Assembly (NCBI GenBank): GCA_020403045.1
Contig: JADBYK010000028.1
Span: 53,119 to 117,118, forward strand
DNA: 64,000 bases
Reading direction: 5' to 3'
Source: Cytophagales bacterium
GTDB taxonomy: Bacteria; Bacteroidota; Bacteroidia; Cytophagales; Cyclobacteriaceae
The notes beneath the pieces were generated by a model. It saw only the letters and a program-made list of their open reading frames with translations. It was not told where the DNA came from and ran no database searches. This document shows, piece after piece, positions 56,040 through 64,000 of this stretch; the first letter of the stretch is position 1; the number at the start of each line of letters is the position of its first letter. Both the position numbers and the translations under genes were made by a program.

Positions 56040-57833
56040 TTTCTTTTTCTTCTTCGCTTCGGCCGCTTTTCGTGCTTCTTCACTGGCTTTCATGGCTTCT
56101 TCCAGCTTTGTCATGAACTTTGACTTTTTGCCTGTTCCTGTTGCAGCCTTCTTCTTGTTTTCTTCCATGATCGCCTTGATCTTGTCTTCGTCAACAAATC
56201 GCTTGATGATGGCTTGTTGCGCGAATGTGATCAGGTTGGAAACGAAGTAATAGAAACTTAATCCTGCGGAAAAAGAATTCAGTACAAAAACCAGAACGAT
56301 TGGCATGATATAAGACATCGACTTCATTGGCCCGGCAACTGAACTAATCTGATTGTTCTGCCAGGTATAGATCAACGTGGAAACTGTCATAAGCAGAACA
56401 AAAAGACTAACGTGCGCTCCGTAGAATGGAATAGTAAACGGCAAGTTTAAGATCGAATCGTAAGTGGAAAGATCTTCCGCCCACAGGAACGATTTTTGGC
56501 GAAGGCCGATCGAGATCGGAAAGAAGTAAAACATCGCGAATAGAATGGGCATCTGCAAGATCAGAGGAATACAACCACTGAAAGGGTTTACACCCGCCTG
56601 CTTGTACAACTTCATGGTATCTTGTTGTGATTGCGCCATGTTATCTCCATTCTTTTCTTTGATCGCATCCATCTCAGGTTTTAGCAATTTCATTTTCGCC
56701 ATACCTAAATAGGAACTATAGGAAAGGGGCAACAGAACAATCTTCACCATCAGTACCAGTAGAATAATAATCAGCCCATAATTGGTAAGATACTTCTGTA
56801 GAAAATGAAAAACAGGTATGATCACGAATCGGTTGATCCAACTCATGGGAGGCCAGCCGAGCGATAGATTTTCTTCAAACCCCGTTGTTACCTTGGTGAT
56901 GATGTCGTAGTCGTTCGGTCCGAAGTAGTAATGGAAGTTCGCTTTTTTGGTGGCGACATCTTCTGTTGTAATAAACAATTTTACGTTTGCGTTTTTGACA
57001 ACCGAAGAATCGAGCAGTTTCGTTGACATCTTGAGTTCTCCTCCTGCAAACGAGTTCTCAGCAATGATGGAACTAATAAAAAACTTTTGACGAATAGAAG
57101 CCCATTTTACCGGTGTGGCAAGTGTTTCTTCCTTTATGTCATTGGATTCTCCAAGATGATCGTATTTGCCTTCAGCCAAAAAATAGCCGACTGTCGTTTT
57201 TGTGCGGCTGTCGTTAATGTCTTTTTCTTGTAATGGAATCGGATCGCTCCACTCAAAAGCCATATTTTTTCCGGTGAGGGAGATGCCGGAAGTCTCAACC
57301 TTGTAGCCCACTTTAAAACCATTCGCTCCTAACCAATAAATGTGTTTGATAAACGCGTTTTCACCCAATTTGGCGGATAGCGTGACCACGGTTGAATCAC
57401 CTCTTTTAGATGACTCTATTTGATAATACAGTTTATAAAGATCCACCTCTTTGCCATCATACTGGGCACGAAGAGAAAAGGAGTTATTTCCATTGTTAAT
57501 AAGCAGTAGCGGCTTTTGATGATAGGTTTTAAAGTTTTTTAGTTCAACTCCTTTAATAAATCCATTGCTTGAAACAGCAATCTTCAAATCCGTGTTTTCG
57601 AGGGTAGCCGATTCTTCTTTGCCATCGAGAAAACTGCCGAGACTTCCGTATGACTGAATCGTAGCGCTATCCATTTTAGGCACCGTTTGGGCAACTGCGT
57701 CCCTTTTTTGAACAGCGGCAATGGAATCTGTTTTGATTGTAGCAGGTGGAGTAGGCGCTGAACCAAAAAAGTAAAAATAGACCATCAACAGTACTGCTAT
57801 CAATGTCATCCCTATGGCCGAGTTCCTATCCAT
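56037..57833 (-). CDS. yidC: Membrane protein insertase YidC
   Basis: 598 aa; MDRNSAIGMTLIAVLLMVYFYFFG; LSYSSYLGMAKMKLLKPEMDAIKEKNGDN; GVNPFSGCIPLILQMPILFAMFYFFPISIGLRQKSFLWAEDLS; Lys-rich C-terminus. Confidence 0.97.
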   Translation of the reverse strand: MDRNSAIGMTLIAVLLMVYFYFFGSAPTPPATIKTDSIAAVQKRDAVAQTVPKMDSATIQSYGSLGSFLDGKEESATLENTDLKIAVSSNGFIKGVELKNFKTYHQKPLLLINNGNNSFSLRAQYDGKEVDLYKLYYQIESSKRGDSTVVTLSAKLGENAFIKHIYWLGANGFKVGYKVETSGISLTGKNMAFEWSDPIPLQEKDINDSRTKTTVGYFLAEGKYDHLGESNDIKEETLATPVKWASIRQKFFISSIIAENSFAGGELKMSTKLLDSSVVKNANVKLFITTEDVATKKANFHYYFGPNDYDIITKVTTGFEENLSLGWPPMSWINRFVIIPVFHFLQKYLTNYGLIIILLVLMVKIVLLPLSYSSYLGMAKMKLLKPEMDAIKEKNGDNMAQSQQDTMKLYKQAGVNPFSGCIPLILQMPILFAMFYFFPISIGLRQKSFLWAEDLSTYDSILNLPFTIPFYGAHVSLFVLLMTVSTLIYTWQNNQISSVAGPMKSMSYIMPIVLVFVLNSFSAGLSFYYFVSNLITFAQQAIIKRFVDEDKIKAIMEENKKKAATGTGKKSKFMTKLEEAMKASEEARKAAEAKKKKK

Positions 57834-57839
57834 CTTAAA

Positions 57840-57923
57840 ATTTTAAATGTTGAATGTTGAATGTTGAATTTTAAATGCTAAATGCTGAATTTTAAATGCT
57901 GAATGATGAATACGTATTGATTA
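57840..57923. repeat. Heptad-phased array, sub-array a (12 x 7 nt)
   Basis: attttaa atgttga x3 attttaa atgctaa atgctga attttaa atgctga atgatga atacgta ttgatta. Confidence 0.85.
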
Positions 57924-57931
57924 ATTTATTT

Positions 57932-57994
57932 CTTAAACCTTAAACCTTAAACCTTAAACCTTAAACCTTAAACCTTAAACCTTAAACCTTAAAC
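57932..57994. repeat. Perfect heptamer tandem repeat (CTTAAAC)9, sub-array b
   Basis: Nine uninterrupted copies of CTTAAAC. Confidence 0.97.
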
Positions 57995-58120
57995 AACTAT
58001 CGTCTATCGTCTATCGACCATTGACCATTGACCATTGACCATCGACCATCGTCCATCGTCCATCGTCCATCGTCCATTGACCATCAACCATTAACCATCG
58101 TCCATCGACCATCGACTATA
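57995..58120. repeat. Heptad-phased array, sub-array c (18 x 7 nt, GACCATY/GTCCATY)
   Basis: aactatc gtctatc gtctatc gaccatt x3 gaccatc x2 gtccatc x3 gtccatt gaccatc aaccatt aaccatc gtccatc gaccatc gactata, in register with sub-array b. Confidence 0.9.
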
Positions 58121-58123
58121 ATT

Positions 58124-59740
58124 CTACTTCCCTTTATACTCCATAGCAGCAGCCACAAACTTGACGAACAGCGGATGAGGACTGAGTACTGTACTTTTTA
58201 GTTCGGGATGAAATTGCACACCAACAAACCACGGATGATCTTTTAACTCTACAATTTCGATCAAACCCGATTCCGGATTAACGCCCGTACCCTTCAAGCC
58301 TGCCTCTTCCATTTGCTCCAGGTATTTATTGTTGAATTCATACCGGTGACGATGACGTTCCTGGATAAGTGTATCGCCATAAATATGGTGGGCTTTTGAC
58401 CCCTTTTTGATTTTGCAATCGTAAGATCCCAACCGCATTGTGCCCCCTTTGCTGGTGATTTTTTTCTGTTCCTCCATCATGTCGATGACGGGGTGCTTTG
58501 TTTTGGGATTGAGCTCTGTGGTGCTTGCGTCAACAAGGTGCAGCACATTTCGGGCGAACTCTACAACGGCACATTGCATGCCCAGACAAATACCTAAAAA
58601 CGGAATCTTTTGTTCGCGCACGTACTTGATGGCTTCAATTTTTCCCTCCAATCCACGCTCCCCAAACCCGGGAGCCACCAGAACGGCATCCAGTGATCCG
58701 ATGATAGTTTCTACCGTGTCTTTGTGAATGTCTTCAGAAGAGATCCACTTGAGGTTCACCTTACAATCATTTTGAGATCCCGCATGGATGAACGCCTCTG
58801 CAATGGATTTGTAGGCATCCGGAAGGGATACATACTTGCCCACCAAACCGATCGTCACTTCGTTGAGTGGATTTTTCAATTTGCCGAGGAATATTTTCCA
58901 TTGCTCCAGATCGGGCTCGTGCTTGGTTGTCATCTTCAGCTTGGCCAGTACACGCTCATCCAGCTTTTCTTTTTTCATCAGCAGCGGCACATCGTAGATA
59001 GTGTCTGCATCAATGGCTTCAATGACAGAGTTCAGGTTGACATTGCAGAAAAGCGCCAGTTTTTTCCGGATCTCCATCGATAACGGATGCTCTGTTCTAC
59101 ACACCAGAATATCCGGCTGGATTCCATACGAAAGCAGCTCTTTGACAGAGTGTTGCGTGGGCTTGGTCTTCAGTTCTTTGGCGGCTTTCAAGTAAGGAAT
59201 CAGCGTAAGGTGGATCACCATGGCATTGTTGGCGCCCAAATCCCACCGCACCTGCCTCACAGCTTCTACAAATGGCAGCGATTCGATGTCTCCGACAGAT
59301 CCGCCAATTTCGGTAATGATAAAATCGTATTTTCCTGTCTCACCGAGTAAGAAGATGTTGCGTTTTATTTCATCGGTAATATGCGGCACCACCTGCACGG
59401 TCTTGCCTAAATACTCGCCTTTGCGCTCTTTGGTGATCACATTATTATAAATGCGCCCGGTGGTCACGTTGTTGGCTTGCGAGGTGCGGACGTTTAAGAA
59501 CCGCTCGTAGTGGCCAAGGTCCAAATCCGTTTCCGCGCCATCGTCAGTAACATAGCACTCTCCATGTTCATAGGGATTTAGTGTACCCGGGTCGATGTTA
59601 ATATAGGGGTCAAATTTCTGGATTGTTACGGTAAAGCCCCTGGCCTGTAGTAACTTACCGAGCGAGGCCGAGATGATTCCCTTCCCCAGCGAAGATGTTA
59701 CACCGCCCGTGACAAAGATATATTTAGTGGTTGAAGACAT
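58124..59740 (-). CDS. pyrG: CTP synthase
   Basis: Track ORF to 59800; start moved to Met-21 ([35 protein letters not shown]). [19 protein letters not shown] glutaminase motif. Confidence 0.98.
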   Translation of the reverse strand: MSSTTKYIFVTGGVTSSLGKGIISASLGKLLQARGFTVTIQKFDPYINIDPGTLNPYEHGECYVTDDGAETDLDLGHYERFLNVRTSQANNVTTGRIYNNVITKERKGEYLGKTVQVVPHITDEIKRNIFLLGETGKYDFIITEIGGSVGDIESLPFVEAVRQVRWDLGANNAMVIHLTLIPYLKAAKELKTKPTQHSVKELLSYGIQPDILVCRTEHPLSMEIRKKLALFCNVNLNSVIEAIDADTIYDVPLLMKKEKLDERVLAKLKMTTKHEPDLEQWKIFLGKLKNPLNEVTIGLVGKYVSLPDAYKSIAEAFIHAGSQNDCKVNLKWISSEDIHKDTVETIIGSLDAVLVAPGFGERGLEGKIEAIKYVREQKIPFLGICLGMQCAVVEFARNVLHLVDASTTELNPKTKHPVIDMMEEQKKITSKGGTMRLGSYDCKIKKGSKAHHIYGDTLIQERHRHRYEFNNKYLEQMEEAGLKGTGVNPESGLIEIVELKDHPWFVGVQFHPELKSTVLSPHPLFVKFVAAAMEYKGK

Positions 59741-59763
59741 TCTTCTGTTAAAAATTTCGGGCG

Positions 59764-59771
59764 CAAAGGTA
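59764..59771 (-). promoter_or_regulatory. Candidate -7 element TACCTTTG upstream of pyrG
   Basis: CAAAGGTA on + strand, 24 nt upstream of the start. Confidence 0.5.
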
Positions 59772-59853
59772 GGGGATTTGATTTTGATCTCTAATCTCAA
59801 TCTTTTTTAATTTATTTCGATTGTAACGGAATTATCCATAAATTTGATCATTA

Positions 59854-59861
59854 TAGATTTG
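59854..59861 (+). promoter_or_regulatory. Candidate -7 element TAGATTTG upstream of the giant repeat gene
   Basis: Exact TAnnTTTG 63 nt upstream of ATG 59924. Confidence 0.4.
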
Positions 59862-59923
59862 TTGCAAACGGGTTACCCGATTGCGATTTATCGGATGAAC
59901 CATCGAAATTCCTTGTTCCTAAC

Positions 59924-62900
59924 ATGAAGAGAATTCTTAGTTGTGTTGTAGTTGCTCTATCACTCCTCGCAATCCCTAAAGACACAATTGCTCAATCTTG
60001 CTTTGATCTAGATCCAAGTGGAGTTAAATTTATTGGAACAACGGTAAGTTCGGGTTTATGTGCTCAAGTAACACAGACGATTAGGTACCAGTTCGGATTT
60101 TTTTCACCAACCCCGGCTACTGGTACACTGCAATTACTTTTTAGTTGGGGAGACGGCTCAGCGAATGGCGTTGTCACTGTGCCGAATGGTGTTCTAAGTT
60201 ATGACGTCTCATTACCACACACATTCCCTGCTAACAGCGATTGTGAGTATCTGGTGCGTGCAGTCATCTTTGTAAATGGTGTCCCTTGCCCAAGCACTCA
60301 ACAACAGCTACTAGTTAATTCATATCGAACTGAAGCTTTTAATCAAGGACTCATTCGAATTATAAATCCCGTTTCCGGAACAAATATCTTTGACGTTTGC
60401 CCAGGGCAGAATATTTCGGCTTTGTTCAACGACCTCACCATCATGAACTGCAATGAGAGCTACGCCATGACTCAGGGTATTTTGGAAGGATCGATCATTT
60501 CTAACCCAAACGTCAATCGAAGGTGGCAACAAATTGTGTACAACACACAAAATTTGGCTGGTTCCAGAATACCTAACGTTTTTGTGGATGGAGTTCCGGT
60601 AACAAATGCAGCTGGCGCGCCTCTTCAAGCAGGTCCCAATTTTTATCAGGATCCCAGAGGTATCTATGTTATGAATCCGCCAGTGACTTCGGCAAATCCA
60701 GTGAAAAGAAGCACACTTACGATAACGGCAGCAGGAGGATTTGGCGCTGGCTTTCCGCAATTCGGTGATATTTTTGAGATCAAATTGCGCTATTGGAATG
60801 TTTGCAATCCTTATGATAATCCAGCTATCATCGGACCACCAGTTGATTTGATCAATGGAGACTTCCCTCCAGTGGAGGGTTATGCGTATATTAGAATCAT
60901 TGAAAATCCAACACCTCCTGTTAGTGTTGACAAGAATTTCTGTTCTGGCACTGTTATTAACCCACCCAGTGTTGCCTGCGGTTCAATTACAGTTCCCAAT
61001 CAAGCGTTGTCATTTGAAGTTACGGCAGCAAGCGTGGCCGGAAGTACATCTATAAATTGGTATTTCGGGGATCCCACTTCAGGTGGAGTACTATTAACCA
61101 ATAGCGCTGGTGCAAATTGTCGGTTTTTCCGTACCGGTGATCTTTCAAATTCAGGAGCTCAAGGGACGATGAGATCGGCATTAATTGCGGGAACAATAGG
61201 GACTTATTCGCTTTGGGCTACACGAACAAATACAGGCGTTAACGCATGTGAAAGTTCGCCTGTTGAGGTAAAAATGATTGTTAATCCCCTTCCCCTGGTG
61301 GGTGCCCAAGCACCCAGTGCAATTTGTAGTGACGTACCAGTAGGTGTAAATTTTGCCGCCAGCACGAATGGTACGGCTGCCGCAACTTACAATGTGACAG
61401 CGCTGAATCTCAATTCGATGACTGTTTCTGCTGGGGGTGCAGCAATCGCAAATGGGTTGACTGCAGCTGCACTGGCAGATGACGCGTTCACCAATACTTC
61501 TGCTATACAAAGGAACGTAGTGTACACGGTAGCGCCAGTTAGTGCGCTGGGCTGTGTGGGCGCCTCTTTTACTGTAACAGTACCTGTAAATCCCGAGCCG
61601 TTGGTAGCGAACCAAACACAAACGCGATGCAGCGATGTAGCAATAGGAATAAATTTTGGAGCCAGTTCAGGAGTCGCGGCATCAACGTATAATGTTACCA
61701 ATATCAATTTTAATGGCCTGACGCCCTCGGCAGGTGCCCCCGCAGTTGCAAACGGTTTGCCAAACACAGCTCTTGCCGATGACGCATATACTAACATAAC
61801 TAACGCAAATGTTAATGTGATATATACAGTGGTGCCCGTGGCCGCTACTACCGGTTGTTTAGGGAATCCCTTCACGGTAACCTTTACTGTGCAACCTGAA
61901 CCAGTTGTTGTTGATCAAACGCCAGCCGCAATATGTAGCGATGCGGTGGTGGGCGTAAATTTCAATTCCAGTTCTGGAGGTAGTGTGGCGGCATCTACCT
62001 ATAATGTTACAGCATTAACTTTAAATGGTTCAACCGTATCTGGTGGAGGTGCAGGAGTAGCAACTGGTTTAGCCAATACAGCTTTGGCTAATGACGCTTT
62101 TACAAATATTACCAATGCCCCCGTGAATGTGATATACACTGTTGTGCCTGTTTCTGCTGCCGGCTGTTTGGGGAATCCTTTTACAGTTACAGTTCCTGTT
62201 AATCCAGAACCCGTTGTTGCTGATCAGCCTATTGCTGCCGTCTGCAGCACCCAACCTGTCGGAGTTACGTTCAGCGCAAGCACAAACGGGGTTGTTGCCA
62301 ATACCTATAATATTACAGCATTGAATCTAAATGGGCTTACAATAGCCGCTGGAAGTCCCGCAGTAGGAAATGGACTCGCGGCCGGTGCATTGGCCGATGA
62401 TGCATTTAATAATACTACCGGTGGTGTGGTAAATGTAATTTATACGGTGGCTCCGGTGAGTGCTATTGGTTGTGTAGGCAACCCTTTTACCGTTACAGTT
62501 CCCGTCAATCCACAGCCAGTGGTAGCCATTCAAGCCAGAAGCACCTGTAGTCAGTCAGTTGTTGGCGTTAATTTCAATTCCAGCACGAGCGTAGCGGCTG
62601 CATCCTATAATGTGACTAATTTGAATCTTAATGGTCTAACCGTCTTTGCTGGTGCACCTGCAATTGCCAATGGTCTTGCACCGGCAGCTCTTGCTGATGA
62701 TGCCTTCACAAATTCAACAGGTCTCCCGGTTAACGTGGTCTACACAGTAGTGCCGGTAAGCGCAAGCGGATGTTTGGGAAATTCGTTTACGGTGACTGTA
62801 ACTGTAAATCCAATTCCGGTAGGACAAGATGCTGCTGCTGCACCAATTTGTAGCTCTCAGAGCGTAGGATACACTATTCAAACACAAAATATTAATTCTT

Positions 62901-64000
62901 TAGGTAACTCAGTCCCCTCTGGTTTCAGCTGGCGGGCGTTGGTTGACAATGTCAATGTTTCGGGGGAGTCACTGGGAGCCAATACATCGCCAACTATCAA
63001 CGATGTACTTGTAAACACATCCGGGTCCGATCAGACAATAACCTATACGGTAACCCCAACGAGTACAACAGGTTCATGCCTGGGTGCTAACTTCACTGTT
63101 TCTGTTTTGGTAAGGGGACCTACGGTTTCTATAGGTGGTGCCTCCACGCAAGCCATTTGTGCCGGGAGTACATTGCCTTTGACAACTACAGAAACCTACA
63201 CGAGCGGGTCTTTTACCAGCAGGGTGTGGACGGGTAGTTTTGATGAAAACTTTGGAGCAGCACCTGCCATCATAGCGTCTCTTAGCAACGCACAGATGGA
63301 TGCGATCCTGGGCAACCGAACACTGCCCGATCCAACTTTTGATGCCAATGGGTTAGGAGTAAACAAAATCGGTGCTTATGTTCTTACCTACACAGCTACG
63401 GATAATAATGGTTGTAATGCAACAGCTGTTGTTAATATCAATGTCAGTCAGGTAGGGGCTGGTATTTTATATGGAGCAACTGCAGGTACAGCAACAACAG
63501 GTGGGTTAAACGCAACTGTTTGTAGTGGCGTTAATTTATTTTTGGATGGTAAGCCAACGGGTGGTTCCGGTACTTATGCAAGTCATACCTGGACGGTTGT
63601 TACTCCTCCCGCAACACCAATAGTAACGGTATTAACGGCAGGAAGCACAACAGCTACGCCAACCTTTAATTTCTCCAACTCAACAGCGGCAGTGGCTACC
63701 TTTGTATTGAGATATTCTGTCACGGATAGCCAAGGCTGTAATTTCACAACTGGGGCAGGCACAGATATTACAATCAATGTCAATCCACAACCCGCGGTTG
63801 CGGTTCAAACCCCGGCAGCAGTCTGTAGTAGAACACCTGTTGGTGTAAATTTCAATGCAAGTACAAGCGTTGCCGCGGCAACCTATAATGTAACTGGATT
63901 AAACTTAAATGGGTTATCCGTATCTGCAGGAGGAGCAGCCATAGTTAATGGTTTGGCAGCGACAGCGTTGGCAGACGATGCATTCCTGAATACAACGAAT
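59924..64000 (+). CDS. Giant secreted PKD/Ig-like repeat protein (partial, runs off right edge)
   Basis: Open frame from ATG 59924 to the window end (1359 codons): MKRILSCVVVALSLLAIPKDTIAQSCFDLDPSGVKF...; repeats of ~100 aa with ...VxxQxxxxCSxxxVGVNFxxSxxVAAxTYNVTxLNLNGLTxxAGxPAxxNGLxxxALADDAFTNxTxxxVNVVYTVxPVSAxGCxGNxFTVTVxVNPxP. Absent from the track because it has no stop. Confidence 0.88.
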   Translation, partial: MKRILSCVVVALSLLAIPKDTIAQSCFDLDPSGVKFIGTTVSSGLCAQVTQTIRYQFGFFSPTPATGTLQLLFSWGDGSANGVVTVPNGVLSYDVSLPHTFPANSDCEYLVRAVIFVNGVPCPSTQQQLLVNSYRTEAFNQGLIRIINPVSGTNIFDVCPGQNISALFNDLTIMNCNESYAMTQGILEGSIISNPNVNRRWQQIVYNTQNLAGSRIPNVFVDGVPVTNAAGAPLQAGPNFYQDPRGIYVMNPPVTSANPVKRSTLTITAAGGFGAGFPQFGDIFEIKLRYWNVCNPYDNPAIIGPPVDLINGDFPPVEGYAYIRIIENPTPPVSVDKNFCSGTVINPPSVACGSITVPNQALSFEVTAASVAGSTSINWYFGDPTSGGVLLTNSAGANCRFFRTGDLSNSGAQGTMRSALIAGTIGTYSLWATRTNTGVNACESSPVEVKMIVNPLPLVGAQAPSAICSDVPVGVNFAASTNGTAAATYNVTALNLNSMTVSAGGAAIANGLTAAALADDAFTNTSAIQRNVVYTVAPVSALGCVGASFTVTVPVNPEPLVANQTQTRCSDVAIGINFGASSGVAASTYNVTNINFNGLTPSAGAPAVANGLPNTALADDAYTNITNANVNVIYTVVPVAATTGCLGNPFTVTFTVQPEPVVVDQTPAAICSDAVVGVNFNSSSGGSVAASTYNVTALTLNGSTVSGGGAGVATGLANTALANDAFTNITNAPVNVIYTVVPVSAAGCLGNPFTVTVPVNPEPVVADQPIAAVCSTQPVGVTFSASTNGVVANTYNITALNLNGLTIAAGSPAVGNGLAAGALADDAFNNTTGGVVNVIYTVAPVSAIGCVGNPFTVTVPVNPQPVVAIQARSTCSQSVVGVNFNSSTSVAAASYNVTNLNLNGLTVFAGAPAIANGLAPAALADDAFTNSTGLPVNVVYTVVPVSASGCLGNSFTVTVTVNPIPVGQDAAAAPICSSQSVGYTIQTQNINSLGNSVPSGFSWRALVDNVNVSGESLGANTSPTINDVLVNTSGSDQTITYTVTPTSTTGSCLGANFTVSVLVRGPTVSIGGASTQAICAGSTLPLTTTETYTSGSFTSRVWTGSFDENFGAAPAIIASLSNAQMDAILGNRTLPDPTFDANGLGVNKIGAYVLTYTATDNNGCNATAVVNINVSQVGAGILYGATAGTATTGGLNATVCSGVNLFLDGKPTGGSGTYASHTWTVVTPPATPIVTVLTAGSTTATPTFNFSNSTAAVATFVLRYSVTDSQGCNFTTGAGTDITINVNPQPAVAVQTPAAVCSRTPVGVNFNASTSVAAATYNVTGLNLNGLSVSAGGAAIVNGLAATALADDAFLNTTN
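61283..62806 (+). repeat. Five tandem ~300-nt coding repeat units
   Basis: Unit starts at the N/Q-P-x-P codons: 61283, 61589, 61892, 62201, 62507 (unit lengths 306, 303, 309, 306, 300 nt); a further unit starts at 63782 after divergent domains. Confidence 0.88.

Noticed and set aside
57840-58120. CRISPR array interpretation of the yidC-pyrG repeats
   Set aside because: Units are 7 nt with no unique spacers and no cas genes are in the window.
61387-62533. Antisense ORFs (146, 162, 61 and 68 aa) opposite the giant repeat gene
   Set aside because: They recur in step with the ~300-nt coding repeat and are complementary by-products of its composition.
1-64000. tRNA/rRNA genes, prophage or transposase genes
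   Set aside because: Looked for and not recognised on either strand; absence is by eye only and should be confirmed with tRNAscan-SE and ISfinder.

Overview
The window is ordinary Bacteroidota-type chromosome, probably Cytophagales (inferred from gene families and from TAnnTTTG -7 promoter elements; not verified). It carries about 60 mostly housekeeping genes: partial ftsX, two ECF sigma/putative anti-sigma modules, hppA, thrA-thrB-thrC, pcm, a secreted TPR-CHAT protein, trhO, a Gfo/Idh + GMC oxidoreductase cluster, S9 and M1 peptidases, a sirtuin, murA, a UvrD-type helicase, rpsF-rpsR-rplI, ung, lepB, dapB, parA-parB, yidC and pyrG. The 3' end is the start of a giant secreted repeat protein that runs off the window. 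No tRNA, rRNA, CRISPR array or transposase was recognised. The most interesting signals are non-coding. (1) A ~213-nt putative structured RNA (about 37836-38048, +) has a Bacteroidota-type promoter, 5' and 3' ends that pair over a long interrupted helix (6S-like architecture) and a strong U-tract; it is not in the ORF track. (2) A class of intergenic arrays shares a strict 7-nt (once 8-nt) phase but uses different words at each locus; the largest (57840-58120) lies between yidC and pyrG. (3) A Thr/Ile-rich leader peptide with a candidate attenuator sits upstream of thrA. (4) A methyltransferase frame has no ATG/GTG/TTG in its N-terminal 80+ codons. (5) parS-like half sites and a DnaA-box-like sequence lie between yidC and parA. 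All calls come from reading the sequence; no searches or folding programs were run.
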